This document shows, in pieces, positions 1 through 6,591 of a stretch of DNA of 36,735 nt. Below the pieces are notes generated by a model, which was not told where the DNA came from, did no database searches, and saw only the letters and a list, made by a program, of their open reading frames with translations. Source of the DNA: Halobacillus alkaliphilus (GTDB lineage: Bacteria; Bacillota; Bacilli; Bacillales; Halobacillaceae); assembly GCF_900113125.1 (NCBI RefSeq), contig NZ_FOOG01000038.1, positions 1 to 36,735 of the forward strand. The letters are read 5' to 3'. The translations under genes were made by a program, and so were the position numbers. Each line of letters begins with the position of its first letter. Position 1 is the first letter of the stretch.

Positions 1-227
1 TTCCGTGGTCTTCACCCGCATGCCCGGGGTTCGACTTCTCCTTGTCCTGCATGCGCAGGGGCTCTTGACGAAGCGGCAGGATTCACTTGATGTTACGATC
101 TGTTCGTTTGCTGATCCAGGGCTCTAACCTTAAGATTTCTCTACCAGTTACCTGTCAGCTACCGAGCGTCTTGGCACTTACTCGGATTGGACTTTCACCA
201 ATAAGCAATTAACGGCTTGCTAGGCAC
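1..227 (-). mobile_element. Group II intron, 5' part (partial, runs off the left edge)
   Basis: Read on the minus strand, the stretch from about 227 down to 1 resembles domain I of a bacterial group II intron RNA. It starts near a GTGCC sequence and contains short pairings such as ATTGG-tgaaagt-CCAAT and CCGAG...CTCGG, then a long GC-rich structured stretch without any credible reading frame. The flank at 231 onward is repeat copy A, and copy A stops abruptly here, so this sequence was inserted into the repeat. The exact 5' junction is uncertain by a few bases (about 223-231). The intron-encoded protein and 3' end would lie outside the window. Assignment rests on recalled resemblance, not on a covariance search; some other structured insertion remains possible. 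Confidence 0.55.
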
Positions 228-572
228 GCGGCATGTGGTGAGCTTCCTCGGGCTTAACAGCCCTGCGGGATCTCACCGATCATGTTCATCCCGCAGGAGT
301 CTTCGCCGTTCCCCTCCGCCCCTTTGCGATCATGAAGCTCGAAATTCTCTGCATAAACGCCTTCCAATGAACCAGGATCATCTATGGTCCATAGTGGTTT
401 TTACGTGTGTTTAAGTGTTAGAACCCCCGTACTATAAGTATTTGAGGCAGGTGCAGCACGGTTCCTTTCTGATATAGCAGGGTCCGTTCGCAGCATTATA
501 AGTTGGGTTGGTGGGGAAATGGCGAGACTCCCGTGGGAGAAGGAGCTAGGCGAGACCCCGCAGAGAGTGTTA

Positions 573-598
573 TGAACTGACCCCTTAAAATTGGACAC
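573..598 (+). repeat. IS terminal inverted repeat, left
   Basis: This 26-bp end begins TGAACTGACCCC and ends TTGGACAC. It matches the reverse complement of 1984-2009 at 20 of 26 positions, with uninterrupted cores TGACCCC and TTGGACAC. It lies at the orfB (3') end of the element and abuts GTTA at 569-572. Confidence 0.9.
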
Positions 599-612
599 AT
601 TCATTAAAATTA

Positions 613-1518
613 TTACGCCGATTCTTGAAAGCGGGCTCGATAGGAAATGGGGCTTATTCTGAGCTTCGATTTGATGCGTTTATGATTATAATAATGGACA
701 TATTCCTCTAATTCTTGTTTGAAATGGGCCACACTTTCAAATTCTCTTAAATAAAGAAATTCCGATTTCATGATGCCGAAAAAGTTCTCCATAACGGCGT
801 TATCATGACAATTCCCTTTTCTGGACATGCTTTGGGTAACTTGATGGTCTTTCAATTTCTTTCTATAGGGAGCCATTTGGTAATGCCATCCCTGGTCGGA
901 GTGCATAACCAGTTCATCCGATGGATGAAGGCGTTCAAATGCTTGGTCTAACATGTTGTCCACCAAGGAATAGGTGGGTCTGGAACCAATCGTGTACGTG
1001 ATGATTTCTCCATTGAATAGATCTAAGACAGGGGAAAGATAAAGCTTCTCGCCAAATAGCTTGAACTCCGTAATGTCGGTCACCCATTTCTGATTCGGTT
1101 GATCCGCCTTGAAATTCCGATTTAAGATGTTTGGAGCCGTTTGACCAACTTTCCCTTTATAAGAACGATATTTCTTCATTTTCACCGTAGACTGAAGCCC
1201 CAGTTCTTTCATAAGACGATAGACTTTTTTATGGTTCACTTCATAACCGAGATTACGAAGCTCATTTTCAATACGGCGATAGCCGTAGCGACCTTTATGT
1301 TCATTAAAAATGGAGGTGATAAGCTCCTTTAATGGTCGGTCTGTTTCTGGCTCGAGTTGCTTTTCTTTCCAATGGTAATAGGTACTTCTAGGGATATCAG
1401 CTATTTCCGTCAGCTGTTTAACGGGAAAATGGAACCTTAACTCATCGATTACTTGCGCTTGTTCTTCTTTCGAGATGCTTTCTTTTTTTGAGCTAAGGTC
1501 TCTAACTTTTTTAAGTAT
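613..1518 (-). CDS. IS3-family transposase OrfB (DDE integrase), read by -1 frameshift from orfA
   Basis: This is the catalytic half of the transposase. The frame is open from 1518 to the stop at 613 and overlaps the end of orfA. Its N-terminal part holds the HTH_21-like segment with HKGRYGYRRI. The integrase core follows: WVTDITEF (first Asp), the HSDQGWHY segment (second Asp), and NCHDNAVMENFFGIMKSE (Glu), then the terminal YYNHKRIKSKL motif. No good independent start is seen; the first in-frame candidate, a GTG at 1239, would lose the N-terminal region. Expression as an OrfAB fusion by -1 slippage is therefore expected. All catalytic residues appear intact. Confidence 0.92.
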   Translation of the reverse strand: MLKKVRDLSSKKESISKEEQAQVIDELRFHFPVKQLTEIADIPRSTYYHWKEKQLEPETDRPLKELITSIFNEHKGRYGYRRIENELRNLGYEVNHKKVYRLMKELGLQSTVKMKKYRSYKGKVGQTAPNILNRNFKADQPNQKWVTDITEFKLFGEKLYLSPVLDLFNGEIITYTIGSRPTYSLVDNMLDQAFERLHPSDELVMHSDQGWHYQMAPYRKKLKDHQVTQSMSRKGNCHDNAVMENFFGIMKSEFLYLREFESVAHFKQELEEYVHYYNHKRIKSKLRISPISYRARFQESA

Positions 1519-1955
1519 TCATTTTCCATCCGTAAGCGTTCATTCTCTTTCTTCAAGGCTTCATAAGCATCCTTTGAATCTTCTTTCTTCTTATGAGATG
1601 TCATCTGGGTTGGCCCCTTCCTTGTAGATTCAAGGGCTTCTTTTCCGCCTTCCAGCCACTTCTTACGCCATCGGCGTACCATGGAGAAATCAGGGATGTG
1701 AAACATAGCAGAAGCTTCTCGAATCGAATATTCTTCTTCCTCTATACGTTGAATTACTTTCAGTTTAAAGGCAGCTGAATAGTTTGTATAGGGGAAGTCG
1801 AAGGCTTCACTACCATGATATTCGGCTAATTTCACCCAATAACGGATGGAAGAACTATCCACTCCCAACTCTTTTTCTAAGTCACGGGAACTGACATTTT
1901 CCGTGAGATAACGTTGGACGATCAGGTACTTTTCTTGAGAAGTAAGTTTAGACAT
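1449..1955 (-). CDS. IS3-family transposase OrfA (DNA-binding subunit)
   Basis: A 168-residue protein with two consecutive helix-turn-helix segments (about residues 5-45 and 60-105) and a C-terminal heptad leucine zipper around residues 128-155 (EALKKENERLRMENEYLKKL), typical of IS150-group OrfA. The start has the ribosome-binding sequence AGGAGG a few bases upstream. Near its end are two A-AAA-AAG heptamers in the orfA phase, at 1506-1512 and 1482-1488, either of which could shift ribosomes into orfB. OrfA alone usually binds the terminal repeats and limits transposition; that role is family knowledge. Confidence 0.92.
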   Translation of the reverse strand: MSKLTSQEKYLIVQRYLTENVSSRDLEKELGVDSSSIRYWVKLAEYHGSEAFDFPYTNYSAAFKLKVIQRIEEEEYSIREASAMFHIPDFSMVRRWRKKWLEGGKEALESTRKGPTQMTSHKKKEDSKDAYEALKKENERLRMENEYLKKLETLAQKKKASRKKNKRK

Positions 1956-1983
1956 ATGTTGGGTTCCTCCTAAGTTTCATAAG

Positions 1984-2009
1984 GTGTCCAACATTTGGGG
2001 GTCATTACA
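1984..2009 (-). repeat. IS terminal inverted repeat, right
   Basis: On the minus strand this end begins TGTAATGACCCCC and ends TTGGACAC. It lies upstream of orfA and abuts the second GTTA at 2010-2013. Confidence 0.9.
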
Positions 2010-2101
2010 GTTAACGACTGAGGAGGCTTGCCAGTTCCCCCACAGGAAAGCGAGTTATTTCCCCACCAGCCCTTATCCATCCAACGTAACGGACCCATTT
2101 A

Positions 2102-3469
2102 TCACTTCATGACGTTTTCAATCGCTTGTTTATGAGCTTCTACCGTACGTTTAAGATCTTCTTCACTATGGGCCGTAGAGAGAGAATAGCGATTGAGAGG
2201 TTTAGTATAGATCCCCAGATTTAATAATTCATAATCCAGCTCTTTACGTAAGGAAGTATCTGCTTTCTTTAAATCACGGTAATTTTTAATAGAATCATCA
2301 GCCAGAATAATATTAAAGATACTCCCCAAGCCCACCGTCTGCATCGGGATGTTATAAGCTTGATACAATTCTTCCAGTTCGTTTCTGAGGCGGTTGGTTT
2401 TATCAAATAATTCTTCCAACGTGCGGTCTTTTTCCAATAGTTCAATAGTGGCCAGACCGGAAGCCAAAACGGTAGGATGACCATTATAGGTGCCACTATG
2501 GAATAAAGTATCATGCTTTGCTCGCTGATCTGCCCCTGCTGTTAAGATATCTCTCGAACCAGCTGGAGAAAGAATATCCATAATTTCTTTTTTTCCACCT
2601 ATCGCACCTACGGGAAATCCTCCACCAAGTACTTTTCCAAGTGCTGTAAGATCCGGGGTTACCCCATAGCTTTCTTGAGCTCCACCAAGACCTAACCGAA
2701 AACCCGTTTTAACTTCATCAAAAATTAACAGGATACCAAGTTCTTCCGTCAGATCTCTTACCCCTTCTATAAATGTTTGATCAGCAGGTATGAAGCCTCC
2801 CTGTACCGGTTCCAAGATGATTGCAGACACTTCATCGGCTCTTTGTCTTAAAATCTTCTCAGTGGCATCTAAATCGTTAAATGGAAGCACTACTGTATTC
2901 TCTTGATAGTAATCAGGAATTCCTAAAGACTCGGGTACAGCATTTGGCGAAGTTGGATCCCCAGCTGCTCCGTGATCTGGATTCACACTCATGAGTACCT
3001 GATCGTAACCGCCGTGATAGTGCCCTTCAAACTTGGCGATTTTTGACTTACCGGCATAGGCCATAGCGGCTCTAATCGCAAGCATGGTAGCCTCAAGCCC
3101 TGAGTTGGTAAAGCGCACCATTTCAATACTGGGATATAAAGATACCAGCTTCTCAGCCATGACTGTTTCGAGTCGGTGAGGTGTTCCGAAAATCGTAGTT
3201 CCCGCTTCTCTCATCTGTTCCATAGCCGCCTCAAAAACCGCCGGGTGTCCATGCCCTGCAATTAAAGCTCCATAACTTAGTAAATAATCAATATATTCAT
3301 TTTGATCCACATCATAGAGCTTACTTCCGTTCCCCTTCTCCATAACGATTGGATGAGGGTCTATATGCTTTATGTTAGCCGTGACTCCTCCTGGGATCAC
3401 TTCTTGTGCTTTTTCATGCAGGTCTCTGGACGTTGCTGTGTTGTTTGATATATATTCCTGCCTATTCAA
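2102..3469 (-). CDS. Class III PLP aminotransferase, glutamate-1-semialdehyde aminomutase-like
   Basis: A fold-type I, class III aminotransferase closest in layout to glutamate-1-semialdehyde 2,1-aminomutase (HemL/GsaB). I place the start at the TTG at 3469, which has GGAGGAG five bases upstream and gives 455 residues beginning MNRQEY; an upstream ATG would add a hydrophobic stretch read through the preceding terminator. Visible are NSG near residue 122, DEVKTGFR at 251-258 for cofactor contact, the Schiff-base lysine in TALGKVLGGG (K279), and HSGTYNGHP downstream. It is somewhat longer than usual HemL, and no other heme genes adjoin, so the substrate is uncertain; it could act on another omega-amino acid. 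It sits where B. subtilis has other genes after yabR and has its own transcription unit behind the yabR terminator. Confidence 0.85.
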   Translation of the reverse strand: MNRQEYISNNTATSRDLHEKAQEVIPGGVTANIKHIDPHPIVMEKGNGSKLYDVDQNEYIDYLLSYGALIAGHGHPAVFEAAMEQMREAGTTIFGTPHRLETVMAEKLVSLYPSIEMVRFTNSGLEATMLAIRAAMAYAGKSKIAKFEGHYHGGYDQVLMSVNPDHGAAGDPTSPNAVPESLGIPDYYQENTVVLPFNDLDATEKILRQRADEVSAIILEPVQGGFIPADQTFIEGVRDLTEELGILLIFDEVKTGFRLGLGGAQESYGVTPDLTALGKVLGGGFPVGAIGGKKEIMDILSPAGSRDILTAGADQRAKHDTLFHSGTYNGHPTVLASGLATIELLEKDRTLEELFDKTNRLRNELEELYQAYNIPMQTVGLGSIFNIILADDSIKNYRDLKKADTSLRKELDYELLNLGIYTKPLNRYSLSTAHSEEDLKRTVEAHKQAIENVMK

Positions 3470-3538
3470 TGCTACTCCTCCTGTAATTGTTAATTTCAAG
3501 CAATAATAACATAATATTGACAAGACAAAAATAAGGTA

Positions 3539-3580
3539 TAAAAAAACCAGCTCCTCATTTTTAAGGAGCTGGTTTTTTAT
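3539..3580 (-). terminator. Intrinsic terminator after yabR (bidirectional)
   Basis: A strong inverted repeat, AACCAGCTCCT / AGGAGCTGGTT, with A- and T-runs on both sides. It separates yabR from the aminotransferase gene and could stop transcription in either direction. Confidence 0.9.
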
Positions 3581-3619
3581 TAAAACGTGCATCTTTTACT
3601 CATTGTCCTAGACAGCAAG

Positions 3620-4015
3620 CTATCCTCTTTTAGCACCTCGACCTCCACGTTTGGATTCCGTGTGCTTTTTCAGTGATGCTAGACGCTCGTCGCTATCCTT
3701 CATAAACCTGTTCATCTTCTGTTCGAAAGATTCAGCCGGTTTACGAGGCTTTTGAGGACGACGACTCTGGCTTTGTTGGCTTTCTTTCGCTTTTTTGATG
3801 GACAAACCAATTTTCCCATCATCTCCAACATTAATGACTTTCACTTCCACCTCATCGCCCTGGCTTAAGTGTTCATTAATGTCTTTTACATAGTTGTCGG
3901 CAACTTCACTAATGTGAACGAGACCGGTCTTCCCCTCCGGGAGTTCAACGAACGCTCCAAAATTAGTGATACCTGTTACCTTACCCTTCAGCTTGCTGCC
4001 TACTTCAATTGACAT
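3620..4015 (-). CDS. yabR: S1-domain RNA-binding protein YabR
   Basis: A 131-residue protein with one S1 OB-fold at about residues 1-75 (GSKLKGKVTGITNFGAFVEL...GLVHISE...VKVINV...GKIGLSIKKA), followed by a basic, Gln/Arg/Lys-rich tail. The domain binds single-stranded RNA; the tail probably aids contact with nucleic acid or ribosomes. The ribosome-binding site is AAGGAGGAGC, about 9 bases from the ATG. It lies 75 bp downstream of divIC, as in B. subtilis, and ends at a strong terminator. The exact cellular role is not established from sequence. Confidence 0.93.
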   Translation of the reverse strand: MSIEVGSKLKGKVTGITNFGAFVELPEGKTGLVHISEVADNYVKDINEHLSQGDEVEVKVINVGDDGKIGLSIKKAKESQQSQSRRPQKPRKPAESFEQKMNRFMKDSDERLASLKKHTESKRGGRGAKRG

Positions 4016-4090
4016 AAAAAAAATGCTCCTCCTTAAAATTTCGATAAAAATATCCTTCTTACATATTATATATAAGCTTTGAAAAGGGTG

Positions 4091-4474
4091 TCAATATGAA
4101 GGGTCTTCATTCGGCATTTTAAATATGATTTCGCCCTCTTTTGAATAGAAATAATTGGTTCTGGCAATTTGCAGAACGTATTCTTCATCATTCAATAGCT
4201 TGATTTCCTCATTCAAATCTTTTTGTTCTTTTTCCAACGTGCTCATTTCCTGTTGAAGCTCTTCGTACTTCTGGTGCTTTTCCGCGTACAGCGACTGTTG
4301 GTTGACGTGGTAAATCACCATAGAGCCAGCAACGATCATCACTAAAAGGGCAAACATGACAAGACGGCGAACTAGTCGCTTTTTCTTTTTCTGATGTCTT
4401 TCCATGTACGCATCGTAGTGCTTCATGTATGTAGAATCTAAGCGAGCTACTGACTCCGATTGTGTTTTTGCCAT
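4091..4474 (-). CDS. divIC: Cell-division protein DivIC (FtsB-like)
   Basis: A bitopic membrane protein of the divisome that works with FtsL and DivIB at the septum. The 127 residues show a cytoplasmic, basic N-terminus (KKKKRLVRR at 29-37), one membrane segment at about 36-57, and an extracytoplasmic coiled coil at about 62-97 (EELQQEMSTLEKEQKDLNEE). Length matches the family. The ribosome-binding site AAAGGAGG precedes the ATG. It follows yabQ by 16 bp, so cotranscription with the sporulation genes yabP-yabQ is likely, although an essential division gene would also need a vegetative promoter; none was identified with confidence. Confidence 0.94.
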   Translation of the reverse strand: MAKTQSESVARLDSTYMKHYDAYMERHQKKKKRLVRRLVMFALLVMIVAGSMVIYHVNQQSLYAEKHQKYEELQQEMSTLEKEQKDLNEEIKLLNDEEYVLQIARTNYFYSKEGEIIFKMPNEDPSY

Positions 4475-4490
4475 TTGCGTTCGTCCTCCT

Positions 4491-5081
4491 TTACTTACGG
4501 AATTTTTTAAACCAATTGATCCCTATATTCTTGATTTTATCCAAAAACCCTGCTAAACGCCTTAAGTAATTTCTCGTGTTTTTCGGCAATAATCGCCAAA
4601 TCAATCGAAAAACAACCTTAATCGGATAAAATGTGACAAGAAATAATAAGAATATACCTTTTAAAAGTATCTTAAAAATACCAATAAGTAAAGTGATAAT
4701 TAGGAAGAAGATGGATTTTAACGGAATAAAAATTAAATGGAAGAATATTTTCTTTAGGCCACGTAAAATAGAGGTAACCACCCGTATCCATACTTCAAGC
4801 ATCTTCATGTAACTCGCTTGAAGTATGGCGCGATAAGCTGCGTACCCGCATAACACCGCTAAAAATACATAGACACGCAGTTCCCCGTAATTAGCTAAAT
4901 ATAAAAGATAAAAAAGAAAAGCAGCTTGAAAAATCCAGAAGGTGAGCTGATAAATGATTTCAAACCAGCTCTTCTTATTCCTTCTATGGAAAAGACGTTC
5001 AAATGTGTCTAAAGAAGCACCTATAAATATTCCCCCAGCTATCATCAAAAGGATGGTAACAAATTGGGTTGTAAGCGTCAT
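4491..5081 (-). CDS. yabQ: Spore cortex biosynthesis membrane protein YabQ
   Basis: A 196-residue integral membrane protein. Hydrophobic segments lie near residues 5-25, 44-65, 70-85 and a long stretch at about 105-160; the C-terminus is short and basic (DKIKNIGINWFKKFRK). It matches the YabQ family, which B. subtilis needs for cortex formation, where the protein sits in the outer forespore membrane. The start overlaps the yabP stop by four bases (ATGA, 5078-5081), indicating translational coupling. The last third is less conserved and rich in Phe/Ile. Confidence 0.9.
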   Translation of the reverse strand: MTLTTQFVTILLMIAGGIFIGASLDTFERLFHRRNKKSWFEIIYQLTFWIFQAAFLFYLLYLANYGELRVYVFLAVLCGYAAYRAILQASYMKMLEVWIRVVTSILRGLKKIFFHLIFIPLKSIFFLIITLLIGIFKILLKGIFLLFLVTFYPIKVVFRLIWRLLPKNTRNYLRRLAGFLDKIKNIGINWFKKFRK

Positions 5082-5383
5082 TTGAAGAGCTTGCTAAATA
5101 ATCCTTTAGCTTTCTCCCCTTGATGCTCGTCCAAGTAAGACATGTCATATATTTTCCCTTTAATTGATACAAGACCTGAGTCCAGATCTAAATTTTTCAT
5201 TTGGAGATTCTGGCCTCTGACCACTAAGTAACCCATGGAAGTCTGGAGAAGAAATTCCTCGCTATCAAAACTGTCGACTTCTTTCACGCCTGAGATTTCT
5301 ATGTTTCTTCTGTTCCATATTTTCACATTATGCTCGACCTGCGGCTGATTGCGCAAGTTCTGGTTTTTATCGTAACCTTCCAT
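5078..5383 (-). CDS. yabP: Sporulation protein YabP
   Basis: A 101-residue soluble protein of the YabP/YqfC family, identified by the IWNRRNIEISGVKEVDSFDSEEF core and the following short beta-rich domain with LVVRGQNLQMKNLDLDSGLVSIKG. It is expected in the mother cell, with a role in spore formation; the biochemistry is unknown. The ribosome-binding site AAGGAGGCGG precedes the ATG. In B. subtilis it directly follows yabO, but here about 0.95 kb with a terminator and repeat copy B intervene, so it must have its own promoter. A sigma-E-like -10 (CATAGCTT) occurs about 30 bases upstream but its -35 is poor. Confidence 0.9.
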   Translation of the reverse strand: MEGYDKNQNLRNQPQVEHNVKIWNRRNIEISGVKEVDSFDSEEFLLQTSMGYLVVRGQNLQMKNLDLDSGLVSIKGKIYDMSYLDEHQGEKAKGLFSKLFK

Positions 5384-5510
5384 CTGTACCGCCTCCTTCT
5401 CTAGTACAAGCTATGAGAAGAAAGGGGCATTTAGAACGTGGAAAGTCAGTCAGAAAAGAAGTTTGGATTTCTAGATTGAAAACACACAGCCCTGCTGAAT
5501 CCTTGTTATG

Positions 5511-6266
5511 AAAGAAAAGCTCCCGTTTGTGTAAGACTTGATTTCGAGATATTTGAAGAGAGGGAAGTTCCTTCGGGGGAAGATTTCGCTTTCCGTGGGC
5601 ATGTGGTAAGCTTCCTCAGGCTTCGCCTTCCGGGATCTTACCAATCATGTTCATCCCACAGGAGTCTTCATCGTCCCCCTACGGACCTTGCCAAATATGG
5701 AGTTCGAAATCCTCTTCGAAGGTAACTGCTAAATGAAGCTCGTTAACCTGGGATCGATGCTAGATTTTTAGCGTATTCAAGTATATAAACCCCGTTATAT
5801 TAGCATTTAAGGCAGCTCCAGGACGCTTACCTCTTTTATAGAAGGGGCCGTTATTCTCCTATGGCCGAGGTGGCGAAGGAAACAAGGAGACTCCCGCGGG
5901 AGAAGGAGCTAGGCAAGACCCCACAGGGAGTGAACGACCGAGGCTCATGGTAAAAGGAGGATCGACTAATGTCGCCACGTCCTGTGGCAATGTCGATCGA
6001 CCCTACGTCGTGTAGAGCTGCAGGAAAGTGTTCAAATGTGTAATCATCCCGAAAGACACGACCAGCATAAGCCGACCATCAAAAGGATGGCGGTTTTCAA
6101 TCCGTTGATGAGCGGCTTATGTCTAGAGTGTTTGGGTGAGGGAACAAGACGAGTTGTTTCCGTAGCCAGCCCCTCTCTATATGAGCAAGGGACCCGCGTT
6201 ATCTCGAAATCGAGTATTCAACAATCCGGTCCTATTGTTGAATAAGCCTGTAATGTAAACTCAACA
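5511..6266 (+). repeat. Intergenic repeat copy B (long form)
   Basis: A copy of about 755 bp that opens with AAAGAAAAGCTCCC and closes near a TGTTGAATAAG motif shared with copy C. The left arm folds as GTGGG (5595-5599) with CCCAC (5655-5659), GGTAAG (5605-5610) with CTTACC (5637-5642), and an inner AGGC/GCCT. The same pairs in copy D are GCGGG/CCCGC and GGTGAG/CTCACC, so both sides changed together. The right arm contains CTCCCGCGGGAG. From about 5945 to 6153 there is an additional hairpin-rich module shared only with copy C. Apart from a short terminator at its right side, the element fills the yabP-yabO gap. Short open frames inside it have no ribosome-binding site or recognisable product. 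Confidence 0.85.
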
Positions 6267-6283
6267 AAAAGTTTCTCCGAGCT

Positions 6284-6327
6284 AAAAAGCAACAAACCAC
6301 TGCGTGATTATGCAGTGGTTTGTTGTT
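6284..6327 (-). terminator. Intrinsic terminator after yabO
   Basis: On the minus strand: AACAAACCACTGC, a short loop, GCAGTGGTTTGTT, then CTTTTT. It begins just past the yabO stop and ends the yabM-yabN-yabO transcript. Confidence 0.92.
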
Positions 6328-6330
6328 TCA

Positions 6331-6591
6331 TTATTTGACTGGTTCTTCTTTTTTGATTTCATACAGAGACGCCGCTTCATTTTTATTTACATTTTCCTTA
6401 AGCGACTTAATCTCAATGGTTAAAATCTTTTGCCCGAATTGAATGGTTAACTCGTCCCCAATATCTACATTGCTTGAGGCTTTACTTTGATTTCCATTGA
6501 TGCTGATACGGCCTTGATCTGCGATTTCCTTTGCCAGGGTCCGTCTTTTAATCAGTCGGGAAATTTTCATAAATTTATCTAAGCGCATCAT
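6331..6591 (-). CDS. rqcP: S4-domain ribosome quality-control protein RqcP (YabO)
   Basis: An 86-residue protein that is almost entirely an S4 RNA-binding domain (MRLDKFMKISRLIKRRTLAKEIADQGRI... at residues 2-60). YabO/RqcP binds stalled 50S subunits and helps RqcH add alanine tails to obstructed nascent chains; this role is from studied homologues. Its ATG immediately follows the yabN stop, with AAAGGAGC inside the end of yabN, so it is translated from the same message. A terminator follows directly. The last 20 residues are charged and variable. Confidence 0.93.
   Translation of the reverse strand: MMRLDKFMKISRLIKRRTLAKEIADQGRISINGNQSKASSNVDIGDELTIQFGQKILTIEIKSLKENVNKNEAASLYEIKKEEPVK

Larger units (their letters stand above)
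573..2009 (-). mobile_element. IS3-family insertion sequence (IS150-like), complete
   Basis: A 1437-bp element bounded by 26-bp imperfect inverted repeats beginning TG (20 of 26 positions match), flanked by a 4-bp target duplication GTTA at 569-572 and 2010-2013. It holds two overlapping minus-strand frames: orfA with helix-turn-helix and leucine zipper, and orfB with the DDE integrase core. The frames are joined by A-AAA-AAG slippery sites, as is usual for IS3-family elements. Length, terminal TG and short duplication fit the IS150 group. Both frames are open and the ends are intact, so the copy may be active. It landed inside repeat copy A. Confidence 0.93.
228..2101 (+). repeat. Intergenic repeat copy A, interrupted by an IS and cut by the intron
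   Basis: This is the first of four related intergenic elements. The preserved parts are 228-572 and 2010-2101; the IS at 573-2009 sits between them. Joining the two parts across the 4-bp duplication GTTA restores a sequence that aligns with copy D (GAGTG..AACGA..GAGGA). The left arm keeps the hairpin pairing GGTGAG (237-242) with CTCACC (272-277). The left end is missing because of the group II intron-like insertion. The right end is missing as well: homology stops after ACGGACCCA, exactly beside the stop codon of the aminotransferase gene at 2102. Confidence 0.8.

Noticed and set aside
217-414. Open frame of 65 codons on the plus strand in repeat copy A
   Set aside because: It spans the intron-repeat junction and follows the hairpin sequence; composition is not protein-like.
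2269-2514. Open frames in other phases or on the other strand inside mfd, metG, prs, yabM, the aminotransferase and other genes
   Set aside because: They are shadows of well-supported genes and show no recognisable domains.
5384-5480. Sigma-E promoter for yabP
   Set aside because: A CATAGCTT resembles the -10 but the -35 is poor, so it is mentioned in the yabP entry but not listed as a feature.
6036-6245. Open frame of 69 codons on the plus strand inside repeat copy B
   Set aside because: No ribosome-binding site, no family resemblance, and it lies wholly in a non-coding hairpin-rich repeat; not open in copy C.
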